Shown piece by piece: positions 7,905 to 16,517 of a stretch of DNA of 64,000 nt (positions are counted from its first letter, which is position 1; every line of letters begins with the position of its first letter). A program made the position numbers and the translations under genes. Under the pieces are notes generated by a model that had not been told where the DNA came from, did no database searches, and saw only the letters and a program-made list of their open reading frames with translations. This DNA is from Lederbergia citrisecunda (lineage in GTDB: Bacteria; Bacillota; Bacilli; Bacillales; Bacillaceae_C): assembly GCF_018343695.1 (NCBI RefSeq), contig NZ_JAGYPJ010000001.1, positions 2,137,481 to 2,201,480 of the forward strand, given 5' to 3'.

Positions 7905-8035
7905 CGTGATTTTACTATTCAAATCCCAGTTATCTAAACCTTATGAAAAATTTAAGGATTTAATACTCTAATTCTAAGCCTCTTTGGCTTGATGATTTAT
8001 ACTTTTTTGGCACTGCCGCAAACGATTAACCAAAT

Positions 8036-8053
8036 AATGAAAACGTTGTTATT
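8036..8053. promoter_or_regulatory. Operator of the LacI-type regulator gene
   Basis: AATGAAAACGTTGTTATT matches the perfect operator at 16 of 18 positions. It overlaps the -35 element of the regulator promoter, suggesting autorepression. Confidence 0.65.
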
Positions 8054-8074
8054 CTGTGATACAGTAAATAATAC
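8046..8074 (+). promoter_or_regulatory. Promoter of the LacI-type regulator gene
   Basis: -35 TTGTTA (8046-8051), 17-nt spacer, -10 TAATAC (8069-8074). The -35 lies inside the operator at 8036-8053. Confidence 0.5.
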
Positions 8075-8110
8075 ATGCATTTTTTAAAATAATAACAATA
8101 GGTGAAAATT

Positions 8111-9112
8111 ATGGGTGTAACAATTAAAGATATAGCAAAAATAGCAGGAGTTAGTTACTCTACTGTTTCTAAAGCACTAAATAACAGTCCTTTAGTCAAA
8201 CCTACAACAAAAAATCACATCCTTAAATTAGCAAAAGAAATGGGATATGAACCAAATTTTGCTGCGCAAAGACTCGTTTCCAAACAAACAAAAATTATTG
8301 GTTTGATTTGGCCGACTATTGAAAGAGTGGTTCTCTCAACTTTAGTTACCAATATTAGCAATGAAATTAGAAAAACACCTTACTCCATGATTCTTTCCGT
8401 AGAGTCGATCCCAAATTCACTCGAAACATTTAAAAGCTTCCAAGTAGATGGGGTCATTTTGTTTGACGATCATATCGACATTTCTATCGAACCGAACAAT
8501 ATTCCTATACTTATATACGGTGTTGCAGAGAAAGAATCTCATCATTCTCCAATCGTCGATGCCAACCATAAACAAGCAATGTTAGAAGCTATTACGTATT
8601 TACATTGCGAATTAGGGCACACAAAAATTGCTTATATCGGTGATTTTTCGAAAACAGATCGGATGCAAATGGAAAAATTAAATGGTTTTAAAAAAGCGAT
8701 GGACAACTATGACTTGTCAATAGATACCCATTTCTTAGTAGATACGAATGGCCTCGATTGGTATGATGGCTATCACTCTGTAAATAAGCTATTGGAAGGC
8801 TCCAATCGACCTACCGCTATTGTTGGAGGAAGTTATGATATTAGTGGTGGAATCATTCGCGGTATTAAAGAAAAAAAGTTGCAGATTCCAGACGATATTT
8901 CAATCATTAGTTATGATAACATCCCTCAAATGGCGAATATGGAAATCCCTTTAACAAGTATAGGAGTCCCGGTCAATCAGTTAGCAGCGGAAATTGTTCA
9001 GTCAATGATTGAGCTAATCGAAAACAAAACTCTTAATCCTAATGTGCGTAAAATGATTCCGAAAATAAATATCCGTCAGTCTTGTGGACGAATAAATAAA
9101 ATTGCCGATTAA
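8111..9112 (+). CDS. LacI-family transcriptional regulator of the uronate locus
   Basis: A 333-residue repressor. The N-terminal helix-turn-helix VTIKDIAKIAGVSYSTVSKA is followed by a hinge and a periplasmic-binding-protein-like sensor domain (VDGVILFDDH, IAYIGD, PDDISIISYDN). I choose the ATG at 8111, 5 nt after AGGTGA, over a GTG at 8102 that overlaps that site. It is divergent from uxaE. Palindromes matching a LacI-type site lie in both promoters and in eda, so the regulon probably includes uxaE-uxaC-larA-like-SDR and eda. The effector is likely a uronate intermediate. It resembles KdgR in role, but I cannot prove orthology. Confidence 0.88.
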   Translation: MGVTIKDIAKIAGVSYSTVSKALNNSPLVKPTTKNHILKLAKEMGYEPNFAAQRLVSKQTKIIGLIWPTIERVVLSTLVTNISNEIRKTPYSMILSVESIPNSLETFKSFQVDGVILFDDHIDISIEPNNIPILIYGVAEKESHHSPIVDANHKQAMLEAITYLHCELGHTKIAYIGDFSKTDRMQMEKLNGFKKAMDNYDLSIDTHFLVDTNGLDWYDGYHSVNKLLEGSNRPTAIVGGSYDISGGIIRGIKEKKLQIPDDISIISYDNIPQMANMEIPLTSIGVPVNQLAAEIVQSMIELIENKTLNPNVRKMIPKINIRQSCGRINKIAD

Positions 9113-9310
9113 ACTAGAATGAAAGCCTTGTATTAAAAATATGTTCTATATGAGACTCTTTGTCAGCTAAGCAAATTTGTTTTTTTGCAAATGTTATTGA
9201 GCAGGATAAACCCTCTTATATTGTATTTTGCATAATAAAATCTAATTCATGTTTCTAAAAGCAATCTCATATATTGTATCAAAACCATTTTTAAGAAGGT
9301 GAAATTCAAA

Positions 9311-9487
9311 ATGCTAACAAAAATTGCACTAATTATCGCTTTATGTATGACGGTATATTTATTTTCATATTCCTACATTGAAGCATTAAGGATTTCGAAT
9401 TCCGAAGAACGAGTTTACGGTGGAACCTTTATTTTTTCATCGATAATGGCCTTTGTATTTTCCGGGCTTACATACTTGTTTATTTAA
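9311..9487 (+). CDS. Small two-helix membrane protein, unknown function
   Basis: A 58-residue protein with two hydrophobic segments (about 4-22 and 41-57) joined by a short polar loop containing RISNSEERVYGG. The ATG at 9311 is 9 nt from AAGGTG; an in-frame GTG at 9299 overlaps the ribosome site. The gene stands alone and ends in a strong terminator. I do not recognise a family. Confidence 0.6.
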   Translation: MLTKIALIIALCMTVYLFSYSYIEALRISNSEERVYGGTFIFSSIMAFVFSGLTYLFI

Positions 9488-9539
9488 GGCTTTGTAAAAC
9501 CTCGAATGTTTATTCAACAATAAGGTTAAACAAAGCCTT
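9486..9539 (+). terminator. Terminator after the small membrane protein gene
   Basis: AAGGCTTTGT pairs with ACAAAGCCTT; the inner AACCT/AGGTT also pair. The stem begins at the stop codon and ends in TTATTT. Confidence 0.7.
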
Positions 9540-9621
9540 ATTTACATAACTTATTAACCCATTCTTCTATTTGATCAATCCGTGTATATAGATGCACGGT
9601 TCTTCTTTTTTCTTTCTTCTT

Positions 9622-10524
9622 CTAACTGCTCTCTATACTCTGGATTACCTTAGGTTTTTTCTCTTGAACAAGGAATAAAGTGACACTTACGATAATGATC
9701 AAACCACCTATTATTTGGGTCCAAAGTATTGTCTCGTTCAATATATAAAACGCCAAAATTGCTGCACCTACAGGCTCAAATAAGATCGCCATCGAAATGG
9801 TAGATGTACTTAACCATTTAATAGACCAGTTAAAGAGGGTATGTCCTAATAATGTAGGAATTAAAGCAAGTAATACAAAATATATCCAATCCGAAGGCGG
9901 ATAAGGATACAATGTAGATCCGGAGAACAGTACGTATATAAACAATACAATAGAACTGATTAAATAAACGGTAAATGTATATGCGATAAGAGATATACGC
10001 TTTCTTACCTCTTGTCCAAAAAGTAAATAAGCAGTTATGAATGCACATGCGACTAATGCTAAAAAATCACCATATAATGCGGAACCACTAATTTTAAAGT
10101 CTCCCCAGCTAATAATGACGCTTCCGATAATGGCGATAATTGCACAGAGAATGGCTTTTGCTGAAAACTTCTCATTGAATAATAAAAACGTTCCTACAAA
10201 AGCGAATAATGGCTGAAGCGTAACCAACACAGTCGAACTCGCAACGGTTGTGTAATTAAGAGATTCAAACCATAAAATAAAGTGGAAAGCTAAAAAAATT
10301 CCTGCAATAATGGAAAAACTCCATTCCTTTTTGTTCATTAAGAAAAGTTCTTTTATGTATTTAGGGAAGAAAAACGGTATCATAATTAGTACGCTGAAAA
10401 ATAAACGATAAAAGGCAATAACTGCTGCGTCAGCAGAAGATAATTTTACAAATATAGCGGAAGTCGATACCGACAATACTCCCACAATTAACGCAAAATA
10501 AGGGTTTATTTTTGGTGTATCCAT
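9622..10524 (-). CDS. EamA-family (DMT superfamily) transporter
   Basis: A 300-residue integral membrane protein with ten hydrophobic segments arranged as two EamA repeats. The first has AIFVKLSSADAAVIAFYRLF; the second has the typical STSTISMAILFEPVGAAILA region. These are drug/metabolite exporters of the cytoplasmic membrane; the substrate cannot be read from the sequence. ATG after AAGGAGAG. It stands alone between a leftward gap and the divergent mgtC-like gene. Confidence 0.9.
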   Translation of the reverse strand: MDTPKINPYFALIVGVLSVSTSAIFVKLSSADAAVIAFYRLFFSVLIMIPFFFPKYIKELFLMNKKEWSFSIIAGIFLAFHFILWFESLNYTTVASSTVLVTLQPLFAFVGTFLLFNEKFSAKAILCAIIAIIGSVIISWGDFKISGSALYGDFLALVACAFITAYLLFGQEVRKRISLIAYTFTVYLISSIVLFIYVLFSGSTLYPYPPSDWIYFVLLALIPTLLGHTLFNWSIKWLSTSTISMAILFEPVGAAILAFYILNETILWTQIIGGLIIIVSVTLFLVQEKKPKVIQSIESS

Positions 10525-10658
10525 CTGTCTCTCCTTAATATAGGTTTCTAGGTTACTTTCGTTATGTTTTACGACAAGCTTATATGTACATATTTTATCT
10601 TTATGATAAGTTATAATCCATACATAAGTACTTTGTTAGAGGGGAGGAGTTTTGAATT

Positions 10659-11351
10659 TTGGATTATTTAGATTTAGAATTACTGCTGAAGCTAGGTATT
10701 TCCGCCTTATTAGGTTTAATTATTGGTTTAGAACGAGAATTAAAAAGAAAACCACTTGGACTTAAAACAAGTTTAGTAATTTCAATTATCAGCTGTCTAT
10801 TAACCATTGTATCCATTGAGTCAGCTTATATTTTTCCTGGGAACGATCAAGTCCGAATTCAAATGGATCCGCTCCGCTTAGCCGCACAAATTGTATCAGG
10901 AATTGGTTTTCTTGGGGCGGGCGTTATATTACGTAGAGGAAACGACCACATATCAGGACTAACAACGGCAGCGATGATATGGGGAGCCGCCGGCATTGGG
11001 ATTACCGTTGGAGCTGGTTTTTATATCGAAGCCGTTGCAGGTGTAATATTATTAATTATTAGTGTCGAATTTATTCCTTATACATTAATAAAAATTGGTC
11101 CAAAACGATTATTAAAAAGAGACATAATCATTAAAATTACAGTAAGTAAACAAGAGAGCTTAGAGAGAGTGATAGAAAAATTGCAAGAAGATAAAATAAC
11201 AATCTCTCACACTAGAATCAAAGATCTTAAAGAAAATTCCAGTTATCTTCTTGAACTCAAAACGAGAGTCAATGTCAATCGCTCTATTACAAACATTTAT
11301 TATGCAATATCTAAAATTGAAGACGTACAAAGTAGTGAAATTATAAGTTAA
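10659..11351 (+). CDS. MgtC/SapB family membrane protein
   Basis: A 230-residue protein with the MgtC N-terminal domain: about four membrane segments, the conserved GLERELKRKPLGLKT loop near 27-41, and the RLAAQIVSGIGFLGAGVILR block near 73-92. A C-terminal soluble domain (about 150-230) resembles the ACT-like tail seen in this family. The start is TTG, 9 nt after GGGGAGGAG. The family is linked to magnesium limitation and membrane energetics; the role here is unknown. Confidence 0.88.
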   Translation: MDYLDLELLLKLGISALLGLIIGLERELKRKPLGLKTSLVISIISCLLTIVSIESAYIFPGNDQVRIQMDPLRLAAQIVSGIGFLGAGVILRRGNDHISGLTTAAMIWGAAGIGITVGAGFYIEAVAGVILLIISVEFIPYTLIKIGPKRLLKRDIIIKITVSKQESLERVIEKLQEDKITISHTRIKDLKENSSYLLELKTRVNVNRSITNIYYAISKIEDVQSSEIIS

Positions 11352-11375
11352 TATATGTAAGCCAGAAAAATCCCC

Positions 11376-11403
11376 TTGCACTTTTCGCAAAAGTTACTAT
11401 AAT
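11376..11403 (+). promoter_or_regulatory. Promoter of the tRNA-Ala gene
   Basis: -35 TTGCAC (11376-11381), 16-nt spacer, -10 TATAAT (11398-11403), 22 nt before the mature tRNA 5' end. Confidence 0.7.
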
Positions 11404-11423
11404 AAGATATGTAGTTTATAAAG

Positions 11424-11498
<75 letters not shown>

Positions 11499-11503
11499 TA
11501 CGT

Positions 11504-11549
11504 AAAAAACTTGCAAAACCTTTATAAATAAGGGATTGCAAGTTTTTTT
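11504..11549 (+). terminator. Terminator of the tRNA-Ala gene
   Basis: ACTTGCAA (11509-11516) and TTGCAAGT (11536-11543), followed by TTTTTTT. Confidence 0.8.
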
Positions 11550-11692
11550 GTTTTATACTCCTATCAAGAAGTTGCACGTCGTGCTGCGGTTGAAATTGAA
11601 AAAGCCTTTCCATTAAAAGGTCAATCGTCACCTTACACATAGTATTCCTATTCCCAAAACAATCTCATACTGCTAATCTTGATGTCGTTGCT

Positions 11693-12208
11693 TTAAGGAT
11701 TGGTTTTAGGCGGCATACAGTTCATTTCAATAGATTTTTCGTTGTGTAGCCTAGTCAATAAGTTGTAATCTGGATTTACTTCCCAAGTTTCATATGGAAT
11801 AAAACACTGTGATTTCATCGCATCTAGCGTTCGAGATTTTTGTTGTGGGCGAGTTATGTATTGATCAATATTAGATTCGTTTAATCTAATATATTTAGCT
11901 TCTTTTATTTCTTCTGGTTGAATTCTTATTTCCCCACTAACATATTCAGCTTTAAAAACAACGGATAGAACTTGCTTGGTAGTATTAAAATAGACACCAG
12001 TTATACCTATAGGACGAATTACTATTCCCGTCTCTTCGAAAAATTCTCTACAAACTGCCTTGTCTAAAGGTTCTCCAACTTCAACATTTCCCCCTGGCAT
12101 TTCCCAAGTGTCTGAACGCCAATGGGTCCTTATTAGTAAAACCTCTTCTTTAGCGTTCATTACTAAGGCAGAAACTGAAATAGTCTGTTTTGGTGGTTCA
12201 TATTCCAT
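11693..12208 (-). CDS. NUDIX hydrolase
   Basis: A 171-residue protein with a complete NUDIX box: G-N-V-E-V-G-E then CREFFEETGI (pattern Gx5Ex7REUxEExGU) at about 40-62, which binds a divalent metal to cleave nucleoside-diphosphate-linked substrates. The substrate is not apparent. The tail carries Cys and Met residues with no known motif. It stands alone, read toward the tRNA terminator. Between tRNA and gene (11553-11642, plus strand) a short open stretch ending in TAG may be an unrelated coding scrap. Confidence 0.88.
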   Translation of the reverse strand: MEYEPPKQTISVSALVMNAKEEVLLIRTHWRSDTWEMPGGNVEVGEPLDKAVCREFFEETGIVIRPIGITGVYFNTTKQVLSVVFKAEYVSGEIRIQPEEIKEAKYIRLNESNIDQYITRPQQKSRTLDAMKSQCFIPYETWEVNPDYNLLTRLHNEKSIEMNCMPPKTNP

Positions 12209-12688
12209 TTAGTATCACCTCATATATCGGATTCGCCAACCTCCGGTCAAATCCTTCTTTAACCAAAATCTCGTTAGTGGAAAAACGACTACTATAATTG
12301 AACAAGCTCACCAGTTCAATTTAAGTACAATAATCACAATCTAATATTAAGCACATACCATTTTTAAAGATAACTTTTATGGGGGTTATACAATCCTTTT
12401 TAAAAAATTATCATTTAAAAATACCATAAGAAAAAAGGGATTCTCAATGTAATCCCTTTAATTAAAAGTTATACGTATTCTTTTTAGATTAAAGGAACTA
12501 TTTTCCATTTTCATGTATATTACAATTCTCTAATTTAAAACCTTTAACATCAAAAGAACTTTTTTTGTTTAACTTAGTCTCAAAAAACACCCTCATTATT
12601 TGACTGAACTTAATGTCACACCCAATCCTTTCCTTAATATTAGGTAGACATCATACATCTTGTCGTAATTTCAATGTTGTATAAATCA
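12209..12688. other. 480-bp intergenic region
   Basis: AT-rich, no open frame with a ribosome site on either strand. It contains a leftward terminator (12434-12459) about 230 bp beyond the anti-sigma gene. I see nothing else that can be supported. Confidence 0.5.
12434..12459 (-). terminator. Terminator downstream of the sigma/anti-sigma pair
   Basis: AAAGGGATT and AATCCCTTT form a hairpin; on the minus strand it is followed by TTTTTTC. Confidence 0.65.
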
Positions 12689-13435
12689 TTAATTGGGATG
12701 CGTTAGCTGAATTGCCTGTTTAAAATACTCATAGTATCCTTCCGCTTTTAGCTTTTCCAGAGTATTAACCTCGTAGCTTTGTATGGCAATGCAGAATGGT
12801 TTTTGATCGACGACTGGATATGCCATTAACATAATATAGTCATCTATTTTGTTCATAAAAATGGGGATATTGTTAACTTTATCAATTTCCTCAATTGATT
12901 GGGTGCCTTTTTGGGATCGATGTCCAACCATTTTATCGACAAAATCCTGATAAGAATTACTTGTTTCAAAATTCTCCATTAAAATGTTCCTTATATTCTC
13001 TTCTCCTTCGCCAGTCATTATATAATAAACCCCATCTGAAACCATAAGTGATACACTTTGATCTTGTGGTGTCATAGTTACTACAAGTTTTGGATCATAA
13101 CCAAGATTAATTGTTTCCCATGACTTAGGCATAACAGTAGTGAATGTTTCTGATGAATTTTGAACAGTTGTCATATCTTCTGGAATTACATAATGGTGAC
13201 CCGATTGATTCTGACTAGAAATAAAATGAAAAATCGTTATAAATGCAAGCATCAAACAGACGATACTGCCTGCAACATATTTAAATGTGGAAAAAGAAAA
13301 ATGTGGTTTCGCTTTTTGTCTTTCTGGTAAGTTTTCAAGTGTATTAAGCATTATTTGTCTTACTGATTGCGGTATTTCAATTTGTTCCTTTTGAAATTGC
13401 TTTTTCAAATCATAATCAATTTTGTTACTATTCAT
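12689..13435 (-). CDS. Probable anti-sigma factor / sigma regulatory membrane protein
   Basis: A 248-residue protein with a cytoplasmic N-terminus (about 1-55), one membrane helix (about 58-80, YVAGSIVCLMLAFITIFHFI) and a large extracytoplasmic domain. The topology and position right after an ECF sigma gene suggest a membrane anti-sigma factor; the C-terminal half resembles DUF4367-type domains (low certainty). Its ATG overlaps the sigma stop (ATGAATAG), indicating translational coupling. No zinc-binding HxxxCxxC motif is visible, so it is not a ZAS-type anti-sigma. Confidence 0.7.
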   Translation of the reverse strand: MNSNKIDYDLKKQFQKEQIEIPQSVRQIMLNTLENLPERQKAKPHFSFSTFKYVAGSIVCLMLAFITIFHFISSQNQSGHHYVIPEDMTTVQNSSETFTTVMPKSWETINLGYDPKLVVTMTPQDQSVSLMVSDGVYYIMTGEGEENIRNILMENFETSNSYQDFVDKMVGHRSQKGTQSIEEIDKVNNIPIFMNKIDDYIMLMAYPVVDQKPFCIAIQSYEVNTLEKLKAEGYYEYFKQAIQLTHPN

Positions 13436-13955
13436 TTTCCACACCCCTTTCGTCCTTATATAGATTAAGTATAGATAAGAGTCTATTACGGGCACGGTTT
13501 AATCTTGATTTGACGGTTCCTTCCCTTACTTTTAGTATTTGTGCAATTTCTTTAATTGAAAAGTCTTCATAGTAAAAAAGGATAAGTACAGAACGGTGTT
13601 TGTATTCCAGCTTAGATAGCGCTTCCTTAAGGTCGATAAATTCTTCTGTATTTTCTTCACTATATCCAAGATCGTCAACTGATTCTAACAAAATAGTTTT
13701 TTTTCGTTTTCTTAATATATCATTACATTCATTGATTAGTATTCTAGTAAGCCACGTTTTAAAATACTTAGGCTGTTTTAGATTAGTAATAGAATGATAA
13801 CTCTTGAGAATTGTTTCTTGGATGGCATCTGCACAATCCGTGTCATCTCTTAAGATTCCTTTTGAAACACGGTACAAGGTAAGTTGGCATTCTTCAATCA
13901 AACGAGTAAACGCATTTTTATCTCCTTTTTGCGCTAAAAGTACATCCGATTCCAA
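13428..13955 (-). CDS. ECF RNA polymerase sigma factor
   Basis: A sigma-70 family extracytoplasmic-function factor. Region 2 includes DCADAIQETILKSYHSI and FKTWLTRILINECND; region 4 has KHRSVLILFYYEDFSIKEIA and LKVREGTVKSRLNRAR. I prefer the TTG start at 13955 (175 residues) because AAAGGGGGAG lies 7-8 nt before it and an ECF-like promoter overlaps the alternative ATG at 13979 (183 residues). It is coupled to the anti-sigma gene. The general type resembles SigV/SigM; the exact group is not assigned. Confidence 0.88.
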   Translation of the reverse strand: MESDVLLAQKGDKNAFTRLIEECQLTLYRVSKGILRDDTDCADAIQETILKSYHSITNLKQPKYFKTWLTRILINECNDILRKRKKTILLESVDDLGYSEENTEEFIDLKEALSKLEYKHRSVLILFYYEDFSIKEIAQILKVREGTVKSRLNRARNRLLSILNLYKDERGVENE

Positions 13956-13978
13956 TTCACTCTCCCCCTTTCTGACCA

Positions 13979-14006
13979 TTAGACTTCAATACTTGTAAAA
14001 GGTTCC
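13979..14006 (-). promoter_or_regulatory. Possible ECF-type autoregulatory promoter
   Basis: On the minus strand, GGAACC (complement of 14001-14006), a 16-nt spacer and GTCTAA (complement of 13979-13984) resemble an ECF -35/-10 pair (GAAC motif, GTC core). If real, transcription starts just before the TTG start of the sigma gene. Confidence 0.35.
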
Positions 14007-14123
14007 ATATATTTCTAATTTTATTAAATTTGTGAGATAAATTTAACCAGGTTTTGGGGGTATAGGATTCTTAAAGAAAGAAAAAAGTTGTCTTAGATAA
14101 AGAAATGAGTAGGAGGAGATGTT

Positions 14124-14241
14124 ATGAGGAAGTATCTATTATTTTCTTGTGTAGTTATTTTTCATATTTTTCAATGGTGAAAAATATTTAATAAGTAATA
14201 CGCGAGATGAAGCGATAGAATCTTTAGAAACAGATAGTTGA
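14124..14241 (+). pseudogene. Frameshifted short exported-protein gene
   Basis: A good ribosome site (AGGAGGAG) precedes ATG at 14124. The frame gives a signal-like MRKYLLFSCVVIFHIFQW, then stops at 18 codons. One frame over, the sequence continues as GEKYLISNTRDEAIESLETD to TGA at 14241. The most likely reading is a small exported protein broken by a frameshift and truncated. Family unknown. Confidence 0.45.
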
Positions 14242-14528
14242 ATTACTTTATCCCTTTAAACTAACATCCGTTAGGTCAATATCAAAAAGAATTCCATTTT
14301 TGACGGACGGATATTTAAGAAGAGCCATTGTTATTTAATAAGGCAAGATTATGTAGATTTATTCCTTGGAAAAATCCTAATAAGTTACGAAAGGGAATAG
14401 CTCCTTCTCTCTGAAAAAAAGTTGGGACATTCCCTAATTATATGCTACACTTTGTTTACCATTTGATTTACTGTTTTGAACTTCCCTACCCATTTATAGG
14501 TGGGGTCTTTTTATGATTTATGCAAAAT

Positions 14529-14562
14529 AAAAGACAGACTCCACATTAAGAGTCTGTCTTTC
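14529..14562 (-). terminator. Terminator of the cold-shock gene
   Basis: AAAGACAGACTC and GAGTCTGTCTTT form a long hairpin just downstream of the leftward cold-shock gene; T-rich after it on the minus strand. Confidence 0.8.
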
Positions 14563-14576
14563 GTTATTTTTGAAAA

Positions 14577-14777
14577 TTAAGCTTTACGAACGTTTGCAGC
14601 TTGTGCTCCACGTTGACCTTGCTCAACATCAAAAGTTACTGCTTGGCCTTCTTCTAAAGTTTTGAAACCTTCGCCTTGAATCGCTGAGAAATGGACGAAT
14701 ACGTCTTCTCCACCTTCACGCTCGATGAAACCGAAGCCTTTTTCGCTGTTAAACCATTTTACTTTACCGTTTTCCAT
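14577..14777 (-). CDS. Cold-shock protein (CspA/CspB family)
   Basis: A 66-residue single cold-shock domain, the usual family length. RNP1 (KGFGFIE) is at about 13-19 and RNP2 (VFVHF) at about 26-30; these aromatic residues bind single-stranded RNA and DNA. The N-terminus ([14 protein letters not shown]) is closest to the CspB/CspD group. ATG after AGGAGGC. The leader of more than 100 nt upstream is typical of cold-inducible csp genes, but I could not identify a cold-box with certainty. Confidence 0.97.
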   Translation of the reverse strand: MENGKVKWFNSEKGFGFIEREGGEDVFVHFSAIQGEGFKTLEEGQAVTFDVEQGQRGAQAANVRKA

Positions 14778-15107
14778 TTTTGTTGCCTCCTAGTGTGTTT
14801 ACCACACAATGTATTACTATCCTTGCTCTCAGTGATTATCAAGAAGAAGTAAAAACTTATGCTATCATATACACCGAACAAAAATAATTCTCTTTTAGGA
14901 TATCATTGTTTAATTGTATTTGCAAGGTAATTAATTAGTCTGCCTTCGCAACTTCATCTTCAACTCAAATCACCGTTTAGTTTTTTGTTTTTTTTACATT
15001 TTATATTATTTGTTTGAGTGTTACCTGCCATCCAAAAAGGAGCTGGAATGAACGCAAAGTGAGGTAATATTATAAGGTTTGAATAATTTATTTTCTTATT
15101 GAATATA
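14778..15107. other. Upstream/leader region of the cold-shock gene
   Basis: 330 bp without an open frame. It should contain the leftward csp promoter and structured leader. T-rich tracts are visible; I cannot place a promoter confidently. Confidence 0.4.
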
Positions 15108-15701
15108 TTAATCATTTAATCCCTTTCCATTGAGGATTTGCTGCATATATTTTTCAACCCTTGACTCTCGAGTTTTGGATTGTTTGGCTGCAGAAAAATA
15201 AAGAACGTATGCTCTTTGTCGTCCCGGAGTCAATGCTTCAAAAGCCGTTTTCAAGGCAGGAATTTCATCGAATTTATTTTGAAGTTCTTCAGGAATGATG
15301 AAATCTGTATTCTTTTTGAAATTTACTTCCAAACCAGCTTTTTCCACTTCAATGGCTTCATAAATATAAGCTTTCAAGATGTCTTCCATTTCAACTATTT
15401 CTTGAACATTGGTGAACCGAATCTGGCGCGCCGCCTGTACATTCTCCGTTTGTTGAATTAGAATCCCATGTGGATCCTTTAACAAGGCACCTTTGTTAAA
15501 CAGAAGCGCACAATATTCTTTAAATCCATGTATTAAAACGATGTTTTTTTTCTCAAACGTGTAACAAGGATGCATCCATTTAAATTCTTCATTCAGATCA
15601 CAGTCAAGAATGATATTTCTCAATTTCTCATATTCTTCCTTCCACTTTCTGGCTTTACCTAAAAATTCATCAACCTTAGGATTCATTCTAATCTCTGTCA
15701 T
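15108..15701 (-). CDS. YdeI-like protein (DUF1801 / bacteriocin-resistance YdeI family)
   Basis: A 197-residue cytoplasmic protein matching the YdeI pattern: an N-terminal DUF1801-like domain (KWMHPCYTFEKKNIVLIHGFK near 45-65) and a C-terminal arm ending in LTPGRQRAYVLYFSAAKQSKTRESRVEKYM (about 160-189), characteristic of the family. Start at the ATG after GAGGGGG; an in-frame upstream ATG lacks a ribosome site. Function is not established. It lies next to a decayed ArsR/AHSA1 pair, a type of gene often near it. Confidence 0.85.
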   Translation of the reverse strand: MTEIRMNPKVDEFLGKARKWKEEYEKLRNIILDCDLNEEFKWMHPCYTFEKKNIVLIHGFKEYCALLFNKGALLKDPHGILIQQTENVQAARQIRFTNVQEIVEMEDILKAYIYEAIEVEKAGLEVNFKKNTDFIIPEELQNKFDEIPALKTAFEALTPGRQRAYVLYFSAAKQSKTRESRVEKYMQQILNGKGLND

Positions 15702-15811
15702 AAAGTAACCCCCTCTTCTATTTTTCAATTAGTTTACAGTCAGAATGATCATTATCAATTTCTCAAATTCTTTTTTGTTACTTTTTGGCTTTACTTTAAT
15801 ATTCCTCAACC

Positions 15812-15924
15812 TTAAATCATTTTCCATGACCCACTTGGCAAACTCGCATGAAACCTCTAAACCATGACCAAACTTTCTCGTTCGATTTCGTGTACTTAAA
15901 ATCCAATATTAGTATTAAACTCAT
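15812..15924 (-). pseudogene. AHSA1/SRPBCC-domain gene remnant
   Basis: Read leftward from ATG at 15922-15924: MSLILILDFKYTKSNEKVWS, then a frame change to a stretch ending AKWVMEND. This matches the opening of SRPBCC/AHSA1 proteins of the kind encoded just after an ArsR regulator. The rest is missing. Sequence-only inference. Confidence 0.5.
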
Positions 15925-15961
15925 TCTTCTTACGCTTCTAATAGTTGGTTCAAACGCAATA

Positions 15962-16211
15962 TTTTCATACTCCATAACTTGCTATAGAAAGCCACCCACT
16001 CTTGAATTTCTCACAGCAGAAAATGTTCCCCCTCCTACTTTTCGGTCTTTTACGAGACGAGCATCTTTCAAGATAACTAAGTGTTTGGAACGCCGTAGCC
16101 CCAATCGAACTGAGATGTCAATTCGTGAAGAAGTAATTCTTCAATGTCCACCAATAGACGAATCAGTTCACGTCGAGTCAGGTCGGCAACGACTACATAT
16201 ACTTCCCTCAT
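15962..16211 (-). pseudogene. ArsR-family regulator remnant (multiple frameshifts)
   Basis: From ATG at 16209-16211, read leftward: VADLTRRELIRLLVDIEELL, then LHELTSQFDWG, followed in other frames by LKDARLVKDRKVG-like and EIQEWVAFYSKLWK segments. The pattern is that of a winged-helix ArsR regulator, with several frame breaks and in-frame stops. It forms a decayed pair with the AHSA1 remnant immediately downstream. Confidence 0.65.
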
Positions 16212-16517
16212 TTTATTAATGGTCAAAAATAGCCTTCCCTTACTTTCGCATTATGAAAAGTCAGCGATTCGTATCCGATTTATAATAGGAGAATAATTGA
16301 TGTCGTGTCAAGCTGATCTGGCTTGTAAAGATACGAAGAGCTTATGCCGCTACGAAAAGAAAAAGCTGCCGAAATGACAGCCCAATCTTCAACCCGTTAA
16401 TGGACATTACCGCACTTTGCTTCCCAATAAACTTTATTTAATCTGTACACTAAGTTTACAGAGCTTTAATATTTCGATGATATGATTTGTTTACTAACAA
16501 ATGAGGAGGCAGTATAC
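16212..16517. other. Intergenic region with a possible coding scrap
   Basis: 306 bp. Around 16342-16398 the plus strand reads LMPLRKEKAAEMTAQSSTR before a stop, which looks like a coding fragment but has no start or known family. Otherwise no supportable feature. Confidence 0.3.

Larger units (their letters stand above)
13980..14576. other. Intergenic region between the sigma and cold-shock genes
   Basis: Holds the possible ECF promoter at its left end, a frameshifted short gene at 14124-14241, and the cold-shock gene terminator at 14529-14562. From 14242 to 14520 I see no supportable gene. Confidence 0.5.

Noticed and set aside
15848-16219. Rightward 123-codon open frame
   Set aside because: It lies opposite the recognisable ArsR and AHSA1 remnants, has no ribosome site, and its translation matches nothing I know.
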